DNA from: Dipetalonema caudispina
Lineage: Eukaryota > Nematoda > Chromadorea > Rhabditida > Onchocercidae
NCBI GenBank assembly: GCA_013365325.1
Contig: JABVXV010000013.1
Span: 183,413-247,412 of the forward strand
Direction: 5' to 3'
DNA: 64,000 nucleotides
The notes beneath the pieces were generated by a model. That model was not told the DNA's origin. It did not search any database and worked only from the letters and a program-made list of their open reading frames with translations. Made by a program: the position numbers and the translations under genes. Positions within the stretch are counted from its first letter, which is position 1. Each line of letters starts with the position of its first letter. This document shows positions 1-10,479 of this stretch, in pieces.

Positions 1-165
1 CTCTTATTCATCTCCAATTTTCAACTAATATCTCAATTACTCATGCAAATTCAACCGATTTTAATTGCATCAAACTATGTTGCCGTAAGAAGATATCTAT
101 TTAACTAAATTAATGACAAATTTCCCTATAAGATTTCAAATTTCTTACTGAAAACTTAATTTCAG

Positions 166-869
166 ATGGTATCACTGAAGCAAGAGTTCGAGTTTTACGA
201 TTATTTTGGACCAGTAGCTGTGATATCAATATTCGCAATCACTATACTGTTAATTTCATTCTTCATTCTCAATTTCTTCTTTATTTCCAAACATGATGAA
301 CCAACTGTCTTCGAACGAGTAGGTTAATCATACTTTGAAATTCTCAATTTTTAATTATCAGAGCGATAAGGATTACATGATATCAGCGCATTATGCCTTC
401 TATCGTAACTTTCATCGAACTACTTTCCCGATCAGGGGTCATGAATTATAAATAGCATGAAATAAATCAACAATTGAAGAAAAAATCACTTAAATATTTC
501 AGCTAAAATTTCAATAATTCAAGCAAAATTTTCATCGTATCAAGCACTATGTCTATTGAAAATTCCATCAATTCCTCTCTGCACCAGTAAAATATGCAAA
601 TTAAAGCTTCTTTAGTCATAATTAGTAATTTTGTTCTAATCGATTAATTTAATGATTATTGAAGAATTCCCACTTTTCTTTCTGTATTTCAGATTGCCTC
701 GAAACACAATTTAAGGCTTGGACCGCACAGTGTGAAAACTGTAATAAGTCGTAAGCAACGATATATGAAGGATAATAATAGTGGTGAACCGGATGGATCA
801 GTTCATGAGCCTCGGAAAGTTGTATTCACAAAGGAACCGGAACCTGAAGTGCATATCAATTCTGCCTAA
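166..869 (+). CDS. small single-pass membrane protein, family not recognised
   Basis: Two exons, 166-318 and 693-869, join in phase 0 across a GT-AG intron and give 109 residues. The ATG lies directly after a TTTCAG acceptor, so this is either a spliced-leader addition site or the start of a later exon of a gene running in from the left. Residues about 16-40 form one strongly hydrophobic segment (VAVISIFAITILLISFFILN), preceded by an acidic and aromatic N-terminus. The tail after it is basic, then rich in acidic residues and proline, and ends in EPEVHINSA. No cleavable signal peptide is obvious, so a single-pass anchor with a roughly 65-residue tail is likely. An AATAAA at 1185-1190 is a plausible poly(A) signal. 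I do not recognise the family. The splice phase and open frames support a real gene, but function is unknown. Confidence 0.6.
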
Positions 870-1979
870 TCCTCCAAATTATCATTCTTCAGCATATTGG
901 GAACATTTACGGTTCGGTTAATGTACTATTTTCACATTTTGTACGGATGTCCACTTCTTTTCGTAACATGAAATGTCCATCTTTCTGCTGCTTCAACCTT
1001 TTGTTGCTAAAATGAATTTCAAACAAAAATTGTTTAAAATTTGTAAGTTTTAATGTAATGAGCTATTTAAATCTCAAACTTTTATCCTGAATATCAACTG
1101 TATTTCTTCTTTTGTTTTCCGGAAAGATCAACTTTGGTTCACGGTTGGATTTTCTCCACAACTCGCTTTATCACCATTCATTGGAATAAAGCAATGGAAT
1201 TCGTCCTCCTCGGCAAAATCCTTTGTTGTTGAAAGTGTGAGAAAACAATCTTTTTATTTAAAATTCTGAAATTAAACTTTTTCCTTTTTTTTTTTCGCAC
1301 TAACTAACATACATTTTATTTGGGTTTCTAATGAAGCGCAGAATTTGTTTATAATTTTTTAAATTATTTTTATTGTATTATCGTTTAACAATAATATTTG
1401 TAGTCGTAGTTTTTACTCATTTTTTTCTTCTTTAGAAAATTTTATAAATTTTTATTAATAGCTATCTTCTTTATATATTTTTAGACAATATCAACGTACA
1501 AATTAATTATTAAATAATATTTGTCTAATGAGAGAGGTTGAAAAGCATGAATATTTTAAAATTTCCAAAGCAATCCTTTTTTTTTTCTTTTTTTTTTGTG
1601 TAACGTAAAGATCAAACGTATCATTGCTATTACATACGTTGCATGCATGAATGTGTGCCGAACATGCAATTACAAAAACTTGCACATATTTTGCAGTTTT
1701 GGATCGTGCTATGACATTGCTTACATTTCCCTCATTCCTTATTGTCCCACTATTTTACCGTGCATCTACACCTCATATAAGTTATTCACTCTGAAATCAA
1801 TTAACTATATGAAATTTCATTTCGATAATAATAAGTTTTAAGAGTTGACAGTTTGATAGTTGAAATTTCTTATAAAAATTGATAGTCACATGCAGCATGC
1901 AATGATTGCAATTCAAAATTCTTCGTTTCTTCAACTTCATTCTTACATTTTATACACCTCATTACTGTTATTCTTATCC

Positions 1980-2012
<33 letters not shown>

Positions 2013-2019
2013 ATTATTA

Positions 2020-2050
<31 letters not shown>

Positions 2051-2251
2051 CATTATTAACTATTACTATTAATATTATTATTAATACTATCATTATCATT
2101 ATTATCATTGTTATTATTACTATCACTGTTATTATTATCATCATTATTATTATTATCATTATTATTATTATCATTATTATTATTATTATCATTATTATCA
2201 CTATTATTATTATTATTATCATTATCATTATTATTATTATTACTATTATTA

Positions 2252-2329
<78 letters not shown>

Positions 2330-3100
2330 ATCATTATTATTATTACTGGTTGCCAACATGTAATTGATGATGCAAACTCATGTGAAGCATGCATGTTATG
2401 ACAGTTTGCAAAAAATCAAAAAAAAAAAATTTGTCAAGTAATTTACCATGAATGAAACTTCTCTCTATACGTATTAAAATTTTAAAATAAATTCAATATT
2501 AATTACTATTCATGTAAATTATTTTTATTACTTACAAATTAAATTTGTATTTTTGAAGTGATATTTTCACGAATTTACTATATAAAAAATGAAAATTTAG
2601 AGATTCTAATCCATGCATAATTGCCATCAATTATTATACATGTATAATACATATTATAATGATGCTCATCTCATGTAGTTATTCACTATAACTTATCTTT
2701 TTTTTTTTTTTTTTGATGTGTATAACGCTGTTTTGAACTTTGCTTTTCCAAGTAATTAATAAAATTTGTTTACATTTATCGACTGATTTTTATGGCAAAA
2801 ATTGCGCACTTTTTAAAATCATTCCTATTATTGTTTTGCGCATGCAATAAAATGTTAATTGTTTTGTCATTAAAAGAAGCAACAATATATTGGAAAAATA
2901 TGAAACATACAAAATTCTCTGCAAAAATTTCAAAATTCCAAGTCTCATTTTTACTTCTAACTAAAGGTTAGGTATAAAATTTACAATGTTTTGAATATTA
3001 GAATTAATTATATAAATTATGATTTCATATAATCATTAGTAATATTTACAGTATTGCAAAATCATATTGAATTAAGTATGATATTTCCATAGCATAAATT
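870..3100. other. intergenic region, no gene seen
   Basis: After the 3' end of the first gene this stretch is very AT-rich, with poly-T runs (for example 1285-1296, 1578-1600 and 2698-2714) and a long ATT microsatellite. The open frames across the microsatellite are only runs of Ile, Leu or Asn and are not genes. Confidence 0.6.
1978..2346. repeat. ATT/ATC trinucleotide microsatellite
   Basis: About 370 bp of imperfect (ATT)n with interspersed ATC and ACT units, the longest simple repeat in the window. The purest part is about 2260-2320. It is open in several frames only because the repeat has no stop codon in those frames. Confidence 0.95.
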
Positions 3101-3294
3101 TATTATCAAATATGGAAAAATTTTTAGCTAATGAAAGTACTGAAATCTTTTGCTGTTTTTATTTGGCTTATTGCGTGCTAGAAAAATTATCAATTTTTAT
3201 TATCAAACATGGAAAAATCTTTAGCTAATGAAAGTACTGAAATCCTTTGCTGTTTTTATTTGGCTTATTGCGTGCTAGAAAAATTATCAATTTT
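3101..3294. repeat. 97-bp tandem duplication
   Basis: The unit starting at 3101 is repeated from 3198 with about three mismatches over 97 bp. Both copies contain the segment TTATTTGGCTTATTGCGTGC. Because 97 is not a multiple of three, the copies fall in different frames. The high identity in otherwise unconstrained sequence indicates a recent duplication. Confidence 0.9.
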
Positions 3295-3336
3295 TATCAT
3301 TTATATACGAATTTTTTTTTAAAATTTTGCATAGCA

Positions 3337-3603
3337 AAGAAGATTAAAATTCACTTTGAGAAGTGTATCTACAAGTTGTCGCAATATTCAAAGGAAGGAA
3401 ATGATAAATTATTAACATCGTTTGTGAAAATGTTGGAAGTATTTTTGAAAATTAAACATTCAAGAATATCATTTAAAATAGCGAAATGGAAAAATTGTCA
3501 TGATGAATATCGTTTTCATATATTTGATGATGAAATGATTAATGATAATATAATGCTATGTCATAACAATATTTATTCCGGTTTCTTTCATCATTTTGCC
3601 TGA
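3337..3603 (+). CDS. possible orphan coding segment, function unknown
   Basis: An open frame runs from the second copy of the 97-bp repeat to a TGA at 3601-3603. Its last 88 residues, after a possible acceptor near 3335, are lysine-rich and less repetitive than the neighbouring translations (for example KMLEVFLKIKHSRISFKIA). No family, signal peptide or membrane segment is recognised, and there is no convincing upstream exon or donor. It could be a gene remnant or a chance open frame. Confidence 0.15.
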   Translation, partial: KKIKIHFEKCIYKLSQYSKEGNDKLLTSFVKMLEVFLKIKHSRISFKIAKWKNCHDEYRFHIFDDEMINDNIMLCHNNIYSGFFHHFA

Positions 3604-5804
3604 TTGCATTGATGATTCAGAATTACAAAGTCAATTAATGTTCCTACAAAAAGTAATTTGTAGAATATGATGTTAACATGAACCGTAATATTTCATTAAA
3701 TTATTTAATGCTTTTTGCGAAAATGTTCAAATATCATAGAATCATTCTTTAATTAACAAACTTTTATGTTGCAAAATAACTAACTAAAGAATACAATTGG
3801 GGAAAGTTTCTGGATAGTAGAAATTAAAATTCTGACGACATATGTATATCGGAAACATATCGTAGGCGTTATGTATTACCTACAAAAGGTCACTCCTCAC
3901 TTAATAGCATCAAAATATTAATCAACAAAATAATATTTGTGACAAAAGATGAAATGCTTCCTCAACCGATTAATCATCAGATTCCGCTTAATCATCAAGT
4001 TTCAAAATGCTGATACTGCTGTAAATCAATTCAGAATCTTTAAATAGTTGAATTAATCAGGTGTAAAAATAATCTTTTAGGAAGTGTTATTGGAAGCAGC
4101 AAAATCATTATTAACTCTAAGCAAACACATTTATAAAAAAATGTAAATTTTAAATTCATTACAGAATAAATAAAATTCAATACACCACACAGTAGACTTT
4201 CTTCAGTGGTGAAACATATTTGTATCTAAAGTCGATATCAATTACAAATTTATCCATTTATAATTGAGATGAAGATAAAAAATTGATAACATTTTTGCAA
4301 TTCTTTTAAATCATTATTTCCATTTCAAGTAATCGATTTGTTTACTTAATTTACAAAGATAAAGTAAAGTAAACATTGCTATTTAATTTGAGACTAGCAA
4401 ATAATTTATGCAATCTGCTTGTGAATTAAATAAATGATGAACTATGAACTATTATATTCATTGTATCCTTATGTTGTCCTACTAATAAAATCAAAAATTC
4501 GATTCAAAGTTTCATTTAGATGTGTAAAATGAAATGAACATGAATGAAATGGAAGAAAATCAACAGTAATTTGAACAAACAATGATGAATTGTTGAAATA
4601 TGCAAATTATGCCACACATAAACTGTATGAAATTGTTGATATATTAAACTGATTATTCTCTCTTTAATACTATAAAATTTTACAAATCGTATACAAAATT
4701 TATCTTTTCCTATTCAATATCTTTTTTTTTTTTATTTTCCTGTCTTCTATGTTAAAATTACATTACGTTACTTCTATCAATAGCTGTTAATAATGAATAA
4801 TTAATATTAAGTGATAAAATGATATGATAATACTTCTTACAATTCATATTTATGTTATTTTTCTTGTTTTTTTTTTTTTTTTTTTTTTTTTAGGATAATA
4901 TTAGTATAATTTATTACATTTAAATTGTTCATGTCAAATATCTGATCAATCATTCAAATAAAATCATTTCTAATAATTTATCAATGAATAATATTCGATA
5001 TTTATTATCAAATGATTTACTGAAAATGAATAATGAATGTAAGATTTTCTTATGAATAAGTTGATTTGATTTTTCCATGATAATTACAGGAATAAAACAG
5101 TAACTTACAGTATTATTTATATTTCATGATAAAATTTCCGGTATGAAAAATTTAATTGATTAATACTGATTTATTGATTCCTCTGATAGAATGATATAAT
5201 CGGAAATCAAATTTAATGGCATATGGTCCGTTACATTTGCACATTCCTTATGGCTTAGGTGAAGGAGTGCTGTGGTAAGAGTTTGTTTGTTTAAACAACT
5301 AAATGGAAAGGTCAAAGGTAATAGTTCTGCTAATGAAGAAGCTAGAGGAATGCAGAGATAGAAGGGAAAGAGTTGTTGTTTGCGTTTTTTTTTTTTTTTT
5401 CCGATGGCGTTTTTATTCGAGAGTATCGTTAGAAGTTGTATTGTGTTGCAACATTTTTCTTGTAGTTCTGTCTTTGGGAACCAATTTTCCTCTCCAATTT
5501 TATTTATCCTTAGGCTTTTTACGACTGTTGCAAATTATTTTGAAATTTGAAATAGCCGTTGAAAGCTATTTGAGATTACTAATTTCGATAGTTAAATTGG
5601 AAATTATTTATTAGCAAGCTTACAAATCCAGTAATTTGATGTCATTGCCGTTTCTTCTCAGCGATTGATCTATCAATAGTTTTAGGTTCTTTATGTTTCA
5701 TAATACCGCATGACTGATATTATTCGAAATTTCGAGGATAAGCATAATTCAATTTGAGAACTAATGTTTTATAGTTTTGCAAAGAGCACAACTTTTAAAT
5801 CACA
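3604..5804. other. intergenic region upstream of MECR
   Basis: No supported gene is present. It contains a T run of about 24 near 4869-4892 and the proximal upstream region of MECR. The 103-residue open frame at 5303-5614 is hydrophobic and lacks family similarity or splice support, so it is not called. Confidence 0.5.
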
Positions 5805-8800
5805 ATGTTTGGATCATCGGTGACATTGATGGGTGCTCGATTTTGCCGAAAACATTCTCAGCGATGTCTCTCATCAAAACAATTAATGTATGAAAAGTAT
5901 GGACATCCACCAGATGTAAGAACTCCCTTGCGTTGAATTTTCTCTTTTTTTAATTATTTAAGTTCTAATCAATGAAATTATTAGCTCTTCATACAGGTAA
6001 ACAATGATGGTTAATAAATAATATTGCTTACTACCATTACACTTCTGAGTAATTGTTTGCTTCATAGCGACAGGTTTGGCAGAAAAACCAGCTCCGAAAA
6101 ATGCATTTTGATCATTTTAAATGCAAGAGTTATGTAATTATACAAAAAATTTTTATTTTCAAGAACGAAATCGTAAATCTATTTATAGGTGTTGAATTTA
6201 GTAACGAAAGAAGTGGGGAAAGTTGGTGCTAATGAGGTACGAGTACGTTGGATGGGTGCACCTATCAATCCATCTGATATAAATCAGTTGCAAGGAGTCT
6301 ATCCAATAAAACCACCATTACCTGCTGTTGGCGGAATGGAAGGATTTGGTGAGGTTGAAGAGGTGATTTTTTTATCGTTTATTTTTTTTTTTACAAAATT
6401 TTTGTTACTAAAACACGAGTTTTAATCACAAAAAAATGGATTTTTTTTTCGGACATTACATTTACTTTCTTTAATCTCTTGTCGTAACTTTCGTTGGTTT
6501 TTAAATTTGTAATGAGATGTATTTTTATGTTTTTGGTGACTTTTGTTCACAGTAGGTTGGAAGTGAGGTGACGACTTTGCACAACGGTGATTGGGTTGTG
6601 CCAGGTGTTTCAACTGCTGGTAGTTGGAGGACATTCGGAAAACATAATGAAAGAGATCTTTTTAAAATCTCTAAAGATCTACCGTTCGATTCAGCGGCTA
6701 CATTTCAGGTTCTTTCTCCTTTCTTGTGATATATATGAAATGTTTAGATTTTATTTCGATTGGAGTCTCGAGAATATTTTCTTATGAAGGGACATGTGCG
6801 ATAAATGTTACTGCATCTTCAAAGTTGTATTCGGGTTAAACAATTCGCGATTTATCTAGAAGGAAATATATTGATTTATAGATCAATCCGCCGACTGCTT
6901 ATAGGATGTTGAAGGACTTTGTAAATTTAAAAGCTGGTGATTTGGTTGTACAAAATGGTGCAAATTCGGGTGTTGGTCGCTGTGTAATACAGGTGAAATT
7001 CTCATTCTGGCAGATGAAGTTATATATCAAAAGAAGGTATTTATGATTTATAACTGCAAGAAAAAGCATCGAATGAAAAACCCCAAAATATTGTCTTGTT
7101 TTTTATAAAGCTTTTTTACTAGTATTGAATTGCAGCTGTGCAAATTATGGAATATTCGAACTGTAAATGTTGTACGTAATCGTGATAATCTTAATGCGCT
7201 TGTCTGTGAATTGAAAGAAATTGGTGCCGATGAAGTGTTTACGGAAGAAGAAATGAAGGAAGAATCGAAGAATAAAGTGAGTTTGTTTCATCTTATTTTA
7301 GCCACTATGAATGGAATTTCGATTGGAATACAGAATCATGTTTACGACAACATTTCTTAAATTATAAGCGAAATGAAAGGGTTTTAGAGAACAAATTTTT
7401 CTGTATTAATTGTCTGACTAGTAGGAAAACTTTGATTCGCTAAAAACTCATTCCATTTCTAATTCAGTGAGATTTAGTTGCTTCAGCACTTTGATTAGCT
7501 TATACTGCTGGCTTGTGATAGATATGACACCAAAATACTGTTAATCTTAGTATCAAATTTCAGTAGATTTTGTGGTTATCAAATTTTTTCTGACTATCGG
7601 TAACAGCCACGATGCAGGTTACTTTCAGATGTGTTAAAATACTCATTATTATGATGGGCTGAACCTAATTTCTTTTTCCGTAACTTAACTATTGCTATTT
7701 TCCTAATTAACTCTTATTTTATGTTTCCGCAGTGGTGTTCTTAAGTTGCTAAGAAAATTTATTATTTATAAATTTGATTCAGTTAGGATTGCTGTATTTG
7801 TTATGTGAGCTTACAGGCTAAAAATGCTCAGTTGGCGCTGAATTGTGTTGGTGGTCGAAGTGCAATGGTGCTATCAACTTGTCTTTCCAAAAAGGGAGTA
7901 ATGGTTACCTATGGTGGAATGAGCAAGAAGCCTATTGAGGCATGAGATTTTCTACATTTCTGCATTAATTTAAACCAGTAATTAAAGTAGAATTGTTGAA
8001 AATATATGTCATGACTATTGTTTATTTTAGATTCCAACTGGACCATTCATATTTAAAGATATTACATTGACGGGTTTTTGGATTTCCCAATGGTACGCAA
8101 CTCGAGGCATCATAAAGGTTCGTTATGTCCATATCCTAATTTTCACACTTATTTTTTCGCTCACATAACATGTTTTTCAGTTCTCTGAGTCATTCCTCCT
8201 TATGTCATTCCATACTAATATACTATCGGGTTGCCATTAATTTTGAAATACTGACCTATTCTTCATTATGCATTGCTTAGAGTTTGGCGACTGCAAATTT
8301 CTTAATATGACTTTGATTTTTATAAGTTTAAAGCATTTAAAATATGGCTTAAATGTACGTTTTGATACAAATGCATTTAGTAACAAAATATCAGTTATAA
8401 GGAATAGATATTTTTTAAAACTTTTAATTGAAATGGAGTTTCTTTCACTTGCGCTTTCCTTATGTACATTTGTTCTTTAACCTTTATTTTGCTGATCGGA
8501 TAGATTCACATTGTGCCATATATGAATCATATGAATTCCATATTTTCAACACGGGATAAAGAGCATGCTTAGACTGTTTGTTGAAGCTTACCGTGAAGTA
8601 AATTTAGAATGCATTCGGAAAGTTAACTTTATTTAAGTGAAGTTTGAATAAAAACTGTGAATTGGATCCTCTTTTGATTATATACATTCCAAACTCAAAT
8701 TGAAACTCACATATTATTTACCCATTTAGAATCTCGAGTTGGTAAATGAAAAGTTCCAATATATATTATTATAATTCCCTTCATTGTTCATTTATAGGTA

Positions 8801-9146
8801 TCAACTGAACCTATTATTTTCAAGGATATTAATCTTGTAGCTTTGTAATTATAATGTTTAGTAAAAAATCTGCAATAGTAAATTATATAAAATTTGGAAA
8901 TTTCTATTTTCTCGATAATTGCTGATAATTTTGAAATTTCTTGTATCTGGCTGGATGATTATTTTCTGATTTGTTTTCATTCAGTTTCAGGATCGTGAAG
9001 CAATGTTTGAAGAACTGCAGGATTTAATTAAACTTGGAAAACTCCGTCCACCAAAAGTCAATAAATTGAAACTTGAAGACTGGAAAACAGCAATCACTAA
9101 TGCGATGAATTCAGGGGAGACAAAACAGCTTCTTGTTATGCAATAG
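5805..9146 (+). CDS. MECR: mitochondrial enoyl-[acyl-carrier-protein] reductase (MECR/ETR1 type)
   Basis: Eight exons (5805-5915, 6189-6362, 6556-6708, 6882-6992, 7136-7276, 7817-7939, 8031-8117, 8991-9146), all phase 0, give 351 residues; the human protein has 373. The family reduces trans-2-enoyl thioesters with NADPH in mitochondrial fatty acid synthesis, which supplies lipoate precursors. The first 30 residues are basic and Ser-rich, like a mitochondrial targeting peptide. Family motifs seen are [16 protein letters not shown] (with the tyrosine expected at the active site), LPAVGGMEG, the nucleotide-binding [21 protein letters not shown] and [11 protein letters not shown]. Intron 6 starts with GC (GAG|GCATGA); reading through gives an immediate TGA, so GC-AG splicing is needed. 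Intron 7 holds a relict copy of exon 7. AATAAA lies at 9457-9462. Confidence 0.93.
8798..8848 (+). pseudogene. relict or alternative duplicate of MECR exon 7
   Basis: Inside MECR intron 7, an acceptor-like TTTATAG is followed by a frame reading [16 protein letters not shown] and then TAA. This aligns with the start of exon 7 ([16 protein letters not shown]), including the shared FKDI core. The copy stops before the conserved WISQWYATR part and has no donor. It is best explained as a decayed exon duplication. A rare alternative last exon giving a truncated enzyme is possible. Confidence 0.65.
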
Positions 9147-10479
9147 GTTGTTAACCACTCTCGTCAGGTTTTCGTTGTTTTCTTATCTGCTCCATAAGTC
9201 CTTTTTCCTCGTAATTTCTTTTTGATTTTCTACTCTTGCTTTACATTTTCTGAAGTTGAAGCTTTCACGAGTTCTTGAATGGTATGTGTTTTGTGAGAAT
9301 TGCCACTGGTATCTCCTTCCAAGATTTTCGATAATTTTTTCTTTTGCAAGCATCATACCAATTCACATGAAGCGAGTATTAAATGATAGCAGTCGAAATT
9401 ACAATCTTTTCATTTAAAAAACCCTTCACTATGAAAAAAACAATTAGTTATCAAGAAATAAACATTGACGATGGATAGTTATAGGAGGAAAAGACAGGAT
9501 TAGATGATTGGATGATCAAAATAAGTTTAGTCTTGTATTTTGTAGCAAGTCTTGAAATTAGCTAGTTGCGACTAACTGACAAATAAATGGTTAGAAACTT
9601 AAGGTAGCTTGAATAGCTAAGAAAGATATAGTTTAGATACAAAATTGTTGATGATTTGTTCAAGAAATTGTTATGAGTGAGGATTATGGGGGAAATGTGA
9701 AGAATTGCGGAACACTTCATTTATCATGCAGAGAAATTGAGAACCAATTTTAAAACTAGAAACATAAAAATTTACATGTAGAATTTGCAATTTTTATAAT
9801 TTCTTTGTTATGTCTGACGATAAATTTGTTGTTGAAAATGTTTTATAAATGAAAATTTTGTAATACTTTAAATGTAGCGTGCACCATACGATTTTGCTTC
9901 GTTAGCGCAAAAATTTCAGAGCAGCTGCGAAGTCTTAATATCTTTACTTGTTTATGCAGGATTTCCAAATATATTTCAAAATTTTGCAGAACTTCGGAAG
10001 TTTCATTTTCTATCTGATGAGATCATTTCCGATGTTGATAACAGATTTCATATTTGCAGCTAAAATAACTGAAGTTTTTATTATTATTGGTTTTATGACA
10101 ATGATAAACTTGAAACTTGAAGGAAAACATTCAAAAAAAACTGTTTGAGTAGCAATGGTAGTTTAATAAATTTGAGGCCAATATTTGAAACATTTCAATT
10201 AGCATTATATCTTCCTCTTTAAAAGATTATTTAGATAATATTCTGATATTGTCATTATTACCTCCACCAATCTAACTTTATAGGAAAATCATTGTAAAAG
10301 TGGAAAATTTCGTTCTGTAATTTAAAAAACTAAACCATTGCTACTGGTAATAAGTGAGGGATACATTTGGTATGAAATGGTGAAAGCACATGAAGCAGGT
10401 AATGGAATGCATTGGTCTGATATTGCAAAATAAAAATTAATCTTTGGCCCAAAATATGTAAAATTGAAAATAGAATGTA
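9147..10479. other. intergenic region between convergent MECR and RXR
   Basis: This holds the 3' ends of two converging genes. AATAAA on the + strand at 9457-9462 fits MECR; TTTATT at 10078-10083 is a possible minus-strand signal for RXR. The 66-residue open frame at 9948-10148 has no family features and is not called. Confidence 0.5.

Noticed and set aside
2001..2401. Overlapping open frames of poly-Ile, poly-Leu and poly-Asn
   Set aside because: They only translate the ATT microsatellite on both strands.
5303..5614. 103-residue open frame upstream of MECR
   Set aside because: Hydrophobic, crosses a T run, has no splice partners or family features, and lies just before the MECR start.
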